NCBI RefSeq assembly: GCF_022267515.1
Contig: NZ_JAKFGB010000014.1
Location: forward strand, 248,001-312,000
DNA length: 64,000 nucleotides
Direction of reading: 5' to 3'
Source of the DNA: Rubinisphaera margarita
GTDB lineage: Bacteria; Planctomycetota; Planctomycetia; Planctomycetales; Planctomycetaceae
Position numbers and translations under genes: made by a program. Positions 53,476-63,172 of this stretch are shown here, piece after piece. A model generated the notes under the pieces. It was given only the letters and a program-made list of their open reading frames with translations. It had not been told where the DNA came from and did no database searches. The number at the start of each line of letters is the position of its first letter. Positions within the stretch are counted from its first letter, which is position 1.

Positions 53476-56100
53476 CTAAGCTCGATGATCGCGCCCGAAC
53501 TCGAAGAGGGATTCGAGAGCCGCGACTCCAAGATCTTCGATCTCCGGAGAGGGTTCCGGGACTCGACTCGCGAAGTCAGACGGCTTGTCCGAATTCGACT
53601 GCTGAGATCCGCTCGAATCCTGATCATCCGGCGTGTTCAGCACCCGCCGTGCCAGATCCATCATCGTCGGTTCATCGCGTCGAGACCGCTGAGTCATCAT
53701 ATCGGGAGCCGCCTGAAGATCGGCATCGACGATCGTATCCTGACCGGGGCCGCCGATGAGGCTGTCTCGGCCCGGTCCACCCACGAGCATGTCATTGCCG
53801 TGTTCTCCACGCAGCGAATCGTTCCCCTCTTCGCCGAAGAGGAAGTCGTCGTCAGCGCCGCCGTAGATCTGATCGTGACCTTCGCCGCCACGAATGAAGT
53901 CGATGCCGCTGGCACCGAACAGACGATCGTTGCCTTCATTCCCTTCGATGACGTCGTTCCCGCGAGAGCCGTTGATCACATCGTTCCCGGCTCCTCCAAT
54001 CAGCAGATCATTGCCGATGCAACCGACGATCAGGTCATCGCCCATGTTGCCGTAGACCACCATGGACGCTTCAAGATCCTGGCCGGTCGCACGAATATCG
54101 TCGTTCCCGCTGCCACCGGCGATCGAGATGATTTCGAATCCGCCATTCTCGACCCGGTGACCGTTGACGTAGACCATGCCGGGTTCGATGTCGATGTTGT
54201 CCGCCTTCGGCGTCCCGGCGACATGGACGACATCATCTCCATCATGACCGCCCCAGAGGACAATGCCTCCCTCAATCGCGTCGAGATGCATCCCGCCTTC
54301 GATCACCACCCGATCGTTGACGTTGTCACGCCCGATGATCCGAACCTGATCGACTTCGCCGACCGGGCGGGACATCATCACAACGCCGGTCAACTGATCG
54401 ACAATCTGGACGTTGCCGTCACGAATCTGCACGCGGGTCACCTGATCGGGACGATCCCCGGGGACCCGGTACTCCATCACCGACTCGGCGAAGAAGATAT
54501 TGTCCTGCGGAATGATTACGTTCGAGTTGCGTTCGATCACATCGGCCAGGGAAGTCTGTTTCACCTTGAACAGCGCCTCGCCTCCGAGCACATTTTCGTA
54601 CCAGAAGCGATCGCCATCGCGGAGACGGGTGAACTGATCGACCAAAACGGCCCGCACGAGTTCGCCCACGCTCGATCCCTGCACATGATCTTCCGCCAGC
54701 ATGCCGACCCACAGATCGATCTCATCGACGGAGTCGTAAACCGATTCGAGCCGAGCGACAACATCGGGATTCGATGAAATCTGGTCGAACGAAGTCACGC
54801 GGGCCAGCCCCATGTCTTCGCGAGTCTGGTTGTAATCGGCCAGACCATGATCGCGGCCGCGTTGAATATTCAGCGAGGCCAGGTCGAACCCGCCCGAACC
54901 TGGAGGGCCGAACAGGAAGTTGCGAACGTCATCGATAATCTGGTTGTCGAACTCCTGGGCCAGCTGAGAAGCCGCTCCCTGAAGCAGAGAATCGATCCCG
55001 GTCGTCGCGACTTCACTCGGGTTGAAGAAGGCATCCCGCAAAGAGATGTGACCTTCGTCTGCGACGGTGCCGTCAGAGTTCAACCGCTGCAGTTCCGACG
55101 AAAGGAACGTGTGCCCCAACCGATAGGCGGCTGTGGAGAACTCGTTCGCAATGTTCGGATTCACGCTCGAATCGTAGCCTTCGTAGGCGCCGATCGCTCC
55201 GTTGCCGAGCAGAGCGGGGAGGAACTCGTTGAACGTGATGTGCTGGAGTTCGGCTCGAACGATGCTGCGGGCCTGCTGGTAGATCTCCTCGTCAGTCAGA
55301 CTCGGATTGCGATTGCAGATCTGCTCAGCCAGTCGATTGTGCTCCCGTACCCAGATAGTATGCATCGAAGTCAGCGCGAGGTTCTCGTTGGCCCGGATAT
55401 CCCCGGCCAGGAACAGGGCGGCGCTCGTGCCGCCGGCGTTCGGCAATCCCGCCTCATTGTAAGGAAGAAGGTCTCCCTCACTGGTTTTGAGCCTGCCGTT
55501 GGAGAACGTCCGCAATGCCGCGGCTCGAACGTCATCCGATCCGTAGATTACAGAGCCATCGATGAACGCCGTGATGACGTTGACCTGCTGACGCGGATTA
55601 TCAACATCGGTGCCGGTCTCATGATCGTATTCCGAGCGCGAGAGCGAAATCACCTGAGTGCCGGTGCCGTACGGATCGAACCAGGGATCACCGATTGGAA
55701 CCCCGATGTCGGCTGCTTCCGTCTCGGGATTGGGATCGGTCAGATCGATATCGTGATCGAGGAACTGTCCCCACATCCAGAGGTAGTCGGTGAGATAGCG
55801 GTCGTTGGCCACCGAGTCAGACTGACTCGCAACGGCGTTACTGATCTCACGGGCACTGGCACGCAGCTCTCCGCCCATCGAAGAGATGCCGTCGCCATAC
55901 TCAACGGCAGAGAGTCGTTCGAGCTGCTCGCCAACGCTGCCCCAGTCGACGTTGGTCAGGTTGTTTCCTGTCCCGTCGATGCTGGCGTACTCAACCGACG
56001 AGCCGCTGAGCAGCATTCGTTGTTCGCAAGTTTCGATCTGAATCGGCTGGGTGCCGCTGACTGCGCGCAGGGATTTCCGCAGGTTTTTTCGGGGTGTCAT
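53476..56100 (-). CDS. animal-type haem peroxidase with RTX calcium-binding repeats
   Basis: An 874-residue secreted protein. Its N-terminus QIETCEQRMLLSGSS (about 21-35) is of the LEPR-XLL type found on planctomycete secreted giants. The peroxidase domain (about 95-620) has distal His116 (WGQFLDHDIDLT), the Asp96-like Ca-binding DPN, Arg252 (IWVREHNRLA), proximal His330 (AAYRLGHTFLS) and LNIQRGRDHGLADYNQTRED. A beta-helical RTX region (about 690-815) has GGxGxD-type nonapeptides (LIGGAGNDVINGSRGND, LRGEHGNDMLVGGPG). It probably oxidises halides or phenolics outside the cell. The start ATG is the only good one before the leader. Confidence 0.93.
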   Translation of the reverse strand: MTPRKNLRKSLRAVSGTQPIQIETCEQRMLLSGSSVEYASIDGTGNNLTNVDWGSVGEQLERLSAVEYGDGISSMGGELRASAREISNAVASQSDSVANDRYLTDYLWMWGQFLDHDIDLTDPNPETEAADIGVPIGDPWFDPYGTGTQVISLSRSEYDHETGTDVDNPRQQVNVITAFIDGSVIYGSDDVRAAALRTFSNGRLKTSEGDLLPYNEAGLPNAGGTSAALFLAGDIRANENLALTSMHTIWVREHNRLAEQICNRNPSLTDEEIYQQARSIVRAELQHITFNEFLPALLGNGAIGAYEGYDSSVNPNIANEFSTAAYRLGHTFLSSELQRLNSDGTVADEGHISLRDAFFNPSEVATTGIDSLLQGAASQLAQEFDNQIIDDVRNFLFGPPGSGGFDLASLNIQRGRDHGLADYNQTREDMGLARVTSFDQISSNPDVVARLESVYDSVDEIDLWVGMLAEDHVQGSSVGELVRAVLVDQFTRLRDGDRFWYENVLGGEALFKVKQTSLADVIERNSNVIIPQDNIFFAESVMEYRVPGDRPDQVTRVQIRDGNVQIVDQLTGVVMMSRPVGEVDQVRIIGRDNVNDRVVIEGGMHLDAIEGGIVLWGGHDGDDVVHVAGTPKADNIDIEPGMVYVNGHRVENGGFEIISIAGGSGNDDIRATGQDLEASMVVYGNMGDDLIVGCIGNDLLIGGAGNDVINGSRGNDVIEGNEGNDRLFGASGIDFIRGGEGHDQIYGGADDDFLFGEEGNDSLRGEHGNDMLVGGPGRDSLIGGPGQDTIVDADLQAAPDMMTQRSRRDEPTMMDLARRVLNTPDDQDSSGSQQSNSDKPSDFASRVPEPSPEIEDLGVAALESLFEFGRDHRA

Positions 56101-56353
56101 CGCAAACTCCGTGGGCCCGAAGTCGAGAAAGAGGCAGGAAGGATTCCCGCTTCTCAGAAAGGCAAAGCATCTAGGTGGTTAAACGAGCGGATTCTCAAGA
56201 TTCCACACCGGGATCGAGAATTCAAAGTGCCCGCCGGCAGCGATGCGACGCCAGCTGCTCAACTTCGGATAAGACTTACTATTTGAATTTATCGAATTTT
56301 CGTCGACGGCTTATCCAAGCGTTTATTCTGGAACTTAGGGGACACCGTAAACA
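56101..56353. promoter_or_regulatory. AT-rich intergenic with DnaA-box-like sites
   Basis: About 250 bp upstream of the DnaA-like gene. It holds TTATCCAAG (56311-56319) and, on the opposite strand, TTATCCGAA (56264-56272 on the plus strand as TTCGGATAA), each 7/9 to the DnaA box consensus TTATCCACA, around an AT-rich stretch (about 56274-56305). This could be an autoregulatory site or part of an origin; it is weak evidence. Confidence 0.4.
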
Positions 56354-57472
56354 ATGAAGTTTTCGGAAAACTTGCGGGATAGCCCCCTAATGGACTCTAA
56401 TGCCCTCTCCCAAATGGAATGTCATGCTGCACATCCGGTCCAAGGTCCCATGTCCGCCGAATTCCAGCATTCACTGCTAAATCTGCCCGAGAACGAGTTC
56501 GCGCGAGCGGCCCTGGAGCGGTTGCTCTCCGCCGATCCCGATTTCGCTCCGCCTCTGGTTTTGATTCACGGCCCCTCCGGAACCGGCAAGTCGCATCTCA
56601 TCATGCATGCTGCGAACCGGTTCCTGACGCAATTTCAGGACGTCAACTTCCGCATTCTGCCGATTTACGAGTTCGCCTCGCTGAATCTCGAAGCCGCCTC
56701 GACCGGCAAACCGATTCCCCAACTCGACGACCTCGGCGATCTCGATCTGCTCGTCTGCGAAGAACTTCACCACATCGAACGGCAAAGCTGGCTTCAGAAA
56801 AAACTGCTTGTTCTGATCGACGAGATTCTTTCCTTCGGCGGCCGCGTCATCCTCTCTTCACAAATTCCGATTGGAGAGTTCCAACAGTCGCTTCCCAAGT
56901 TGATCAGTCGCGGTCATGCCGGAATTACAGCTCATATCCCTTATCCGGAACGACATAGCCGCATCAGCCTGCTGCATCACTACTCCCAGCATCGGGAGCT
57001 CTATCTTCCGACACAGAGCTGTGAAATTCTGGCGGACCGGTTGCCAGTTTCCCCGCGCGAGTTGTACGGCGTGATTGCCCAGCTCGAAGCCGTCGCTCAG
57101 ATCGAGAATCAGGAATTGACGCCGGACGTGATCCGCAACTTTCTCGAACTGCAGCACGATGGGCAGAAGCCCTCGCTGGCGGAGATTGCCAAAGCCGTTG
57201 CCCGCGAGTTCGGCGTCACCCTCAAAGCGATCCGCTCCGCCACTCGAGAGCGAAGCCTGTTGATCCCCCGACAAACGGCGATGTGGCTGTCACGCGACCT
57301 GATTCAGGCCAACTACGCCGAGATCGGCCGTTATTACGGCAACCGCAGTCACAGCACGGTGATGCATGCCTGCCAGGCCGTGCAGCGAAAGATCATCGAG
57401 AACCCCGAACTCGACTTTCGCCTCGCCCAGCTCCGCCGCCTTCTGCAGGGCCTCCCGGCCAAACCTCGCTAA
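56354..57472 (+). CDS. short divergent DnaA-like initiator protein
   Basis: A 372-residue AAA+ protein with a DnaA C-terminal DNA-binding domain. Walker A is LVLIHGPSGTGKSHLIMHA (73-80), the Walker B region LDLLVCEELHHIE has Glu where DnaA normally has Asp-Asp, and RVILSSQIPIGE is sensor 1-like. The end (about 280-345) is the HTH of DnaA: VTLKAIRSATRERSLLIPRQ, and the signature YAEIGRYYGNRSHSTVMHACQ, matching the DnaA-box recognition motif. Domain I is absent. It is either the species' main DnaA in reduced form or a DnaA paralogue. The upstream region has box-like sites. It sits 97 bp before scpB. Confidence 0.82.
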   Translation: MKFSENLRDSPLMDSNALSQMECHAAHPVQGPMSAEFQHSLLNLPENEFARAALERLLSADPDFAPPLVLIHGPSGTGKSHLIMHAANRFLTQFQDVNFRILPIYEFASLNLEAASTGKPIPQLDDLGDLDLLVCEELHHIERQSWLQKKLLVLIDEILSFGGRVILSSQIPIGEFQQSLPKLISRGHAGITAHIPYPERHSRISLLHHYSQHRELYLPTQSCEILADRLPVSPRELYGVIAQLEAVAQIENQELTPDVIRNFLELQHDGQKPSLAEIAKAVAREFGVTLKAIRSATRERSLLIPRQTAMWLSRDLIQANYAEIGRYYGNRSHSTVMHACQAVQRKIIENPELDFRLAQLRRLLQGLPAKPR

Positions 57473-57569
57473 GCACGAGTCAGGTGTCCGTAAAGATATT
57501 GACGCCTTCCCCGGTTTTCGGCACGATTCCCCGGTTTTCGTTCTGTAGTCCACCCGGAAAAGGAATCCG

Positions 57570-58325
57570 ATGTCGGAATCTGAGCTCAGCCCCTCAGCCG
57601 AGGATCCTGACGTTTTCAGCGAATCCGCAATCGAAGAAGCGTACATACTGGCTCTTCGCGCCTCCGAAGAAGCGGGGATGGTTCCGCCTCAGGTCGAGCT
57701 GGAACCGGCCGACTGGGAACAGGTCGAGCACGCCACTCCGCAAGATTCCGAACCCCCCGCACCTGTCGCCGAGGTTCCAGACGAGGATGTTCTCACCTTC
57801 AAACGGCCCCGACATACGCCCGAGCAGATTATTGAAGCCCTGCTGTTCGTCGGTGGCGAAAAACTGACGGCTCGCAAGCTCGCCGGTTTCATTGGGCATC
57901 AATGCCAGGATGAAACGATCCGCGAGTACGTGGAGACCATCAATCAGAAGTATCGGGATCAGCTGCGGCCCTACGAGATCATTCTCGGCGAGGAGGGCTA
58001 CCAGATGACGCTCAATGCCGAGTATCAGCGGCAACGGAACTCCGTCTTCGGACTTGGTCCCCGCGAAGTTCGATTGTCCCAGGACGTTCTGGAAGTCCTG
58101 TCGTTCGTCGCCTTTCAGCAGCCGGTGACCAAAAGCGACCTGGAACAGCTCGACCGCTCCGGAACGATGTCCTCGTTGAGGCAGCTCATCCGCCGGGAGC
58201 TCGTTGAAACGAGCCGCCGGGAGGATGGAGACGTGGAATACCGGACGACGGACCGATTTCTGACGCTGTTCGGCTTGAGCAGCCTGCAGGATCTGCCAAG
58301 GACCCGGGATCTGAAACTGAAGTAG
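57570..58325 (+). CDS. scpB: segregation and condensation protein ScpB
   Basis: A 251-residue ScpB, which binds ScpA and Smc in the chromosome condensin. The two winged-helix domains show as IIEALLFVGGEKLTARKLAG (residues about 89-110), YEIILGEEGYQMTLNAEYQ, LSQDVLEVLSFVAFQQPVTKSDL and LIRRELVETSRREDGD. The final FLTLFGLSSLQDLP is the conserved end, with a short basic tail (RTRDLKLK). The first 80 residues are an acidic, Pro-rich extension (SESELSPSAEDPDVFSESAI), not present in most ScpBs. A short leader of 97 bp separates it from the DnaA-like gene. Confidence 0.94.
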   Translation: MSESELSPSAEDPDVFSESAIEEAYILALRASEEAGMVPPQVELEPADWEQVEHATPQDSEPPAPVAEVPDEDVLTFKRPRHTPEQIIEALLFVGGEKLTARKLAGFIGHQCQDETIREYVETINQKYRDQLRPYEIILGEEGYQMTLNAEYQRQRNSVFGLGPREVRLSQDVLEVLSFVAFQQPVTKSDLEQLDRSGTMSSLRQLIRRELVETSRREDGDVEYRTTDRFLTLFGLSSLQDLPRTRDLKLK

Positions 58326-58348
58326 CCTCGTCCGTCACCGGAAAGCTG

Positions 58349-58972
58349 CTACGCCACTGCGCTGGTGAACTGACAACCGGCGTAGACAGTCGAGGCACAC
58401 TGAACGGCTTCGAGCATCATTTCGTGCGATACGCCAACCTCATTCGCTTTGGAGATGTGGCCCTGCACGCACGGTTCGCAGGCATTCAGATCACTGATCG
58501 CAATGTTAACCAGTTCAATCAGCGGGACTTCCAGACTCGTGGAAGAGAAAGTGTGGGCCCGCAGTCCGACCGGCATGCCATCGAAGCGATCGGTGCCGGA
58601 GATCTTACGGAACTTGAAAAACGTGTTGTACATGTAGTTTGTCGTCGAAATGGCGACCAGTTCCGCCAGTTGCTGCTCACCCCAGCCCAGGTCCCTGCAG
58701 CGTTGGGTGTAGAATTCGACCCAGTATTTGCTGTGGGCATGAACGGCGACGGCCAGGGCAATCGCGGCCTTGGAGTTCTCGTCGATTTTTCCCGGTGACC
58801 AGACGAACTTCTTGAAGTTCATGTAGAAGTCGCCGAGAAAGGGCTCGACATTCCCCATCAGCAGGAAACCTTCAGGCAGTGGCTCCGGGCCCAGCAAATC
58901 GTGCAGGCGACCGTACACTTGAGCCACTTTTCCTTCCGCATTCTCTTCCGCAACCGGCTTCAGCCCAAGCAT
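58349..58972 (-). CDS. carboxymuconolactone decarboxylase/AhpD-like protein
   Basis: A 207-residue all-helical protein of the CMD/AhpD superfamily, with a CxxC near the C-terminus (SDLNACEPCVQGHISKANEV) and the following EVGVSHEMMLEAVQCASTVY helices. The first half duplicates the helical core (KIDENSKAAIALAVAVHAHS, EFYTQRCRDLGWGEQQLAEL). The CxxC-x-x-x-H arrangement suggests an alkylhydroperoxidase-type thiol reductase. AGGA 5 nt before the ATG supports this start; a GTG six codons earlier is the alternative. It converges on scpB with a 23-bp gap. Confidence 0.9.
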   Translation of the reverse strand: MLGLKPVAEENAEGKVAQVYGRLHDLLGPEPLPEGFLLMGNVEPFLGDFYMNFKKFVWSPGKIDENSKAAIALAVAVHAHSKYWVEFYTQRCRDLGWGEQQLAELVAISTTNYMYNTFFKFRKISGTDRFDGMPVGLRAHTFSSTSLEVPLIELVNIAISDLNACEPCVQGHISKANEVGVSHEMMLEAVQCASTVYAGCQFTSAVA

Positions 58973-59301
58973 TCTATCCTCACAGTCCACTCGTAGTTCA
59001 CAATGCGGTCAATCCATGTCCCCGAACATGGCCACTCATCGAGCGTATCGAGGACGTGAAGCAATTCTAGTGCCGGGCGACGATCCGTCAAAACACCCGG
59101 TGTCCGAGGGCTATCGGCAGAGCGAATCCTCCCTCCGCAATGTCGCAGTTCCCATCGATTTCCTGAGATCGGCAGCCGGCCGGAAAATTGCTCGTGACCT
59201 GAATTGCCGGTTTTGTTTAGGATACGTCTCTACTGAGGACCGCGGTCGACGTGGTCGACACTGAAACTCGCGGGAGTCCCTGTACAAGAAGGATCTGAGG
59301 G
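58973..59301. other. intergenic region, nothing recognised
   Basis: About 330 bp between divergent genes, presumably holding their promoters. No strong hairpin or repeat was noticed; AAGGAT lies before the next gene. Confidence 0.5.
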
Positions 59302-61239
59302 ATGAGTTCGATGACTGGCTGGAAATTTGCGTCTCTACTTCTCTTCGCTGGTTACCAGCTTTACTCACCAGCATTGCTCCCCGCTGCAGACACGCCGGGA
59401 GCTGACCTGGCCCTCTCCTTCCGCCCGATGCAGAAGGATGTGGTCTACGAGGAAATCGACAAGGCGGACTACGCCAGCTGCAAAGTCGAAATTGATCGGC
59501 AGGACAAGGTGTCCGGCTGGGTCGTTTTCGGACCCGACGGGCAGGTTCTCCGCCGGTTCTGGGATACCAACGGCGACAACGTGGTCGACCAGTGGCGATA
59601 CTATGATCGCGGTTACGAGGTCTACCGCGACATGGACACCAACTTCAACAACAAAGTCGATCAGTCCCGCTGGTTGAACATCGCCGGCACCCGCTGGGGC
59701 ATCGATACCAACGAAGACGGCCGACTCGACCAGTGGAAAGTCATTTCCGCCGAAGAAGCCTCTCGTGAAGCCATTCTGGCCATGGCCAAGGGGGACGCTC
59801 AGCGGCTCTCTCTGGTCCTCGTCAACGGCGACGATATCAAGAAGCTCGGGCTGGCTGCGGATCTGGCCGAAAAGATGAACAAGGACCTCGCGAACCCCGC
59901 CGAAACGATGCGGACTCGGGTCTCCTCCTCGAAAGTCGTCAACGCGGCCACGCAATGGATACGGTTCGACAGCTCCATGCTGATGCCTTACGTGGTTCCC
60001 GTCGACGAAGGCAAAGCCAATCAGGATCTCATTGTCTATGAGAACGTGATGGCCATCGTCGAAACGGCCGGCGAGACGGGCTTCGTGCAGATCGGCGAAA
60101 TGATGCAAATCGGCAATGTCTGGAAGCTCACGCAGATTCCGGCTCCGATTGAAGGCGAGACGCTCGAAATGACCGACGGAGGCACGCTGATGCAGCCCTC
60201 CATGGCCGCCGCCACACCCGGCATGGCCGCTCAATCCGAGATCTCGCCCGAAATGCGAAAACTGCTGACCGACCTGCAGGAACTCGACAGCAATGCTCCG
60301 ACGCCGCAGTCAACCGCAGCAGACCTGGCTCGCTACAACAGCCGCCGCGTCGAAATCCTGCGCGGTCTACTCGCGATCTCCTCGACCGAGGAAGAACGCG
60401 AACAGTGGCTGACGCAGCTGATCGACGGACTCGCCGCGGCTGTCCAGACCGGAAAATATTCGGAAGGGGTCCGCCAGCTGGCCGCCGTCGAAGCCGATCT
60501 GGTCAAGCAGCGACCAAATTCGCCACTCGTTTCCTACACGGCTTATCGCCGGTTGCTCGCGGAATACACAATGAAGCTGCAGGCTGCTCCGGCAGATAAC
60601 GCCGAACGGGAAGCCCTGCAGACCTGGTGGCTGACTCAGCTCAAAACGTTCGTTGATACCTATCCGAAATCGGACGACGCCGCCGACGCCCTGCTGCAAC
60701 TGGCCATCACCGAAGAGTTCAGTGGCAACATGGATGAGGCGAAGAAGTGGTATACCTCCCTCTCGACCAACCATGCGAAAACCGACGCGGGCGAACGGGC
60801 TATCGGAGCATTGCGACGAATCGGGCTGGAAGGCAAACCGCTGCAGCTCAAGGGATCGGGCATCGATGGCAAGCCGGTCGATCTGGCCTCCTATCGCGGC
60901 AAGGCCGTCCTGGTCATCTTCTGGGCGACCTGGTGTCAGCCCTGCACCGAAGACCTGCCCCAGCTGAAAGCTCTGTACGATCAGTATCGGGCGAAGGGCT
61001 TCGAGATCGTCGGGATCAATCTCGATACGCAGCGTGAAGCGGTCGTGCCCTACATCAATCAGCACGGCAACCGCTGGGCGCACATCGCCGAACCGCAGGG
61101 ACTCGAAGGCCGTCTCGCCATCGACTTCGGCATCATCTCCGTGCCGACCATGTTCCTCCTCAACCAGCAGGGCGTCGTCGTCAGCAACTCCACTTCCGTG
61201 GAAGACCTCAAAGAGGAACTGCCGACTCTACTGCCGTAG
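59302..61239 (+). CDS. secreted TlpA-type thioredoxin-domain protein
   Basis: A 645-residue protein: a signal peptide (about 1-29), a beta-rich repeat region with EF-hand-like Asp loops (FWDTNGDNVVDQWRYYD, MDTNFNNKVDQSRWL, DTNEDGRLDQWKV, about 80-160), a TPR-like helical middle (about 330-520), and a C-terminal TlpA/redoxin domain (about 510-640) with the active site FWATWCQPCTEDLPQL (CxxC) and SVPTMFLLNQQG (cis-Pro). It is probably a periplasmic thiol reductase with a protein-binding repeat arm. The start could be either ATG at 59302 or 59311. A palindromic terminator-like repeat follows. Confidence 0.9.
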   Translation: MSSMTGWKFASLLLFAGYQLYSPALLPAADTPGADLALSFRPMQKDVVYEEIDKADYASCKVEIDRQDKVSGWVVFGPDGQVLRRFWDTNGDNVVDQWRYYDRGYEVYRDMDTNFNNKVDQSRWLNIAGTRWGIDTNEDGRLDQWKVISAEEASREAILAMAKGDAQRLSLVLVNGDDIKKLGLAADLAEKMNKDLANPAETMRTRVSSSKVVNAATQWIRFDSSMLMPYVVPVDEGKANQDLIVYENVMAIVETAGETGFVQIGEMMQIGNVWKLTQIPAPIEGETLEMTDGGTLMQPSMAAATPGMAAQSEISPEMRKLLTDLQELDSNAPTPQSTAADLARYNSRRVEILRGLLAISSTEEEREQWLTQLIDGLAAAVQTGKYSEGVRQLAAVEADLVKQRPNSPLVSYTAYRRLLAEYTMKLQAAPADNAEREALQTWWLTQLKTFVDTYPKSDDAADALLQLAITEEFSGNMDEAKKWYTSLSTNHAKTDAGERAIGALRRIGLEGKPLQLKGSGIDGKPVDLASYRGKAVLVIFWATWCQPCTEDLPQLKALYDQYRAKGFEIVGINLDTQREAVVPYINQHGNRWAHIAEPQGLEGRLAIDFGIISVPTMFLLNQQGVVVSNSTSVEDLKEELPTLLP

Positions 61240-61266
61240 TCACTCTTGAGACGAACGCACAAAGTG

Positions 61267-61292
61267 ACATGCCCACGCTTGCGTGGGCATGT
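61267..61292 (+). terminator. terminator-like hairpin repeat after the TlpA-type gene
   Basis: ACATGCCCACGC and GCGTGGGCATGT pair fully around a tiny loop, with TTTCGTTT after it. It looks like a multi-copy palindrome that also serves as a terminator. Confidence 0.7.
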
Positions 61293-61412
61293 TTCGTTTG
61301 ATGACAACCTTCCGACGCCGAATAGTCAGACGAAGGGGGCCTCTGCCGGCTTGCCCGGCAGGGCGATCACAACCCTGCGGGATCCTCAACTGACGCTCGA
61401 ACGTCACTGTTG

Positions 61413-61437
61413 TCCCTCGCTGACGTTTCGGGTTGAG
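61413..61437. repeat. dispersed 25-bp repeat, copy 2
   Basis: One base different from 46311-46335; see that entry. The 230-bp gap around it also contains the hairpin CTGCCGG/CCGGCAG (61343-61361). Confidence 0.7.
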
Positions 61438-61470
61438 AGGCGTATTGCGACAGCCGGCGGCGGGAGACGC

Positions 61471-62742
61471 TTACGAGCTCTGGGACATCCACCAGAGTTT
61501 CCACGTGCGTTCGTCAAAGCCGAAGTCGGCGTCGGTCAGCGTCTGCAGAGCGTCGAGCACTTCCGGGTTCTGCTGCTGGACCCGAACGGTTTCCCAGCGG
61601 AAGGAGTTGGCTCCCGGGAAATGGATGTTGGCCGGATCGATCGCGCCGGTCAGCAGACCGGCTTCAATGTCCGGCGGTAGCGCGACCCGCGTGCCGGGAG
61701 CGACGGCTCCGCCCGGTCCCATGGAAACGCCCACGGTCGGATTGGGCACCTTGATTCGATAGGAGTGGGTCGTCACCAGTGCTTCAATCAGACGAGGCAC
61801 GGCGACTTCGCTGCCCATCTGCTTGAGTCCTGAGGCCGCTCGGCGGACGACGACATTCTGCTCATCCTGCAGGTGCTGAATGAATTCCGCCACGGCGAGT
61901 TGTCGCTGTTCCGGGGCGATCTTCTCGACCGACCGCATCCGCAGCCCCTGATCGCCGTCAAAGACGGACATCCGCACCAGAGCTGATGTCGCCTGCGGAC
62001 CGGGAATCTGCTCCAGAACTTCAATATACAGCAGACGCAGGTCCCGCGATTCCTGTTCGCCAAGATACCGCTGCAGACTGGGAATCGCCGATCCGTCGGT
62101 GATCTCACGGAAGTTCTGCAACGCCAGTTCCCGCTGAGTATCGCGGCGGCCGGTCAACCAGTCCGACCACATCGCGACCTTGCTGTACCATTCCTTCTGA
62201 CGCTCCCGCTCTTCGCGACTGTGCTCAAGCAGAAGTTTCTCTTCCGGCGTAATATACCGCCCCCGGAACTTCACATAGCCCTGATCGATCATGTGCTCTT
62301 CGAGCGTGGTCCACTTCCCATTGCGTTCGACGTGGCCGAGTGCCCGATGAGCCACCTCGTTCTCGGGATCGAGCTCGATCACTTTTTCGAGATGCAGATC
62401 GCGCTGACGCGACAGATGCTGCTCCCGACACCATTCCGACATGTCCCAGTGGGCTTCGACCGTTTCGGGAAGCAGCCGCGACTTGAGCTCATACTCTTCG
62501 TAGGAGAGCGGGCGACGGGTTTCGAATTCGACGTCGCGAGCGAAGACCGTCACCACTGATCCAGTCACCGTTCTGACGGCAACATACAGTCCCAGGTCCT
62601 GAGGACCAGTGATGATCTTCCCCCGAATTTCTCCGCCCGACTTGAGGCGCACCAGATCCGCCCGCGCGCACAGCGGGCTCAGTATTAACACGGCCAGAGC
62701 AGCCGCGACCGGAATTCGGATTGGAAGCAGGGCGTAACGCAT
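61471..62742 (-). CDS. secreted HEAT-repeat-containing protein
   Basis: A 423-residue protein. The N-terminus is a signal peptide (MRYALLPIRIPVAAALAVLI... CARA), then ADLVRLKSGGEIRGKIITG, a beta-strand motif common at the start of planctomycete secreted proteins. A linker helical part (EAHWDMSEWCREQHLSRQRD, a TPR-like motif) and HEAT-like helices follow (about 225-320: IPSLQRYLGEQESRDLRLLY, LQDEQNVVVRRAASGLKQMG). The end carries a Gly/Pro-rich loop and a WKLWWMSQ terminus. The ATG at 62742 was chosen for the signal peptide. Function unknown. It is transcribed divergently from the next gene. Confidence 0.78.
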   Translation of the reverse strand: MRYALLPIRIPVAAALAVLILSPLCARADLVRLKSGGEIRGKIITGPQDLGLYVAVRTVTGSVVTVFARDVEFETRRPLSYEEYELKSRLLPETVEAHWDMSEWCREQHLSRQRDLHLEKVIELDPENEVAHRALGHVERNGKWTTLEEHMIDQGYVKFRGRYITPEEKLLLEHSREERERQKEWYSKVAMWSDWLTGRRDTQRELALQNFREITDGSAIPSLQRYLGEQESRDLRLLYIEVLEQIPGPQATSALVRMSVFDGDQGLRMRSVEKIAPEQRQLAVAEFIQHLQDEQNVVVRRAASGLKQMGSEVAVPRLIEALVTTHSYRIKVPNPTVGVSMGPGGAVAPGTRVALPPDIEAGLLTGAIDPANIHFPGANSFRWETVRVQQQNPEVLDALQTLTDADFGFDERTWKLWWMSQSS

Positions 62743-63172
62743 GATGTTGGACGGAGTAGAATGCTGTGTCTCGAGTGATTCGCGGCTTGGAAATCCGTTC
62801 ACAACCAGCTGACGGTTTATTATGCCGGGAAACCCGGGAGTGACAAGGAAATTCTCTCGGCAGGCTCATGCTGGGCGAGGGGAGTCCTTCCGTGTCCGAC
62901 GGTCCTCGAAGCAACAAAACCAGAAGCATTCGGCAGCGCCCGCTCCAGTCCATTCCGAATGCACTTATTATGTCGGCAAAATTATCGCTGGACTCGCATT
63001 TCAAGCAGACAGATACTGGATTCGCGGGATTTCTTAGCGTTAGACTCGAATTGCGACGATGTTGAGGGAGGAGCCGCTCCGACTGCGGAGTGCCTGCGCG
63101 TGGCCATTACGGGGCCTACTCAGCCGTCCGGCCCGGTTGCGTCTCATGATGTGGAACAGGTGGAGTTTGCCG
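62743..63172. other. intergenic region between divergent genes
   Basis: About 430 bp with no supported gene. GGTGGAG 7 nt before 63173 is the ribosome-binding site of the following gene; no other motif is secure. Confidence 0.5.

Noticed and set aside
53485..54777. A 430-codon plus-strand frame opposite the peroxidase RTX region
   Set aside because: It is an antisense shadow of the RTX repeats; the minus-strand protein has clear catalytic motifs.
54847..56286. A 479-codon plus-strand frame opposite the peroxidase gene
   Set aside because: Antisense to conserved peroxidase sequence; no domain or signal.
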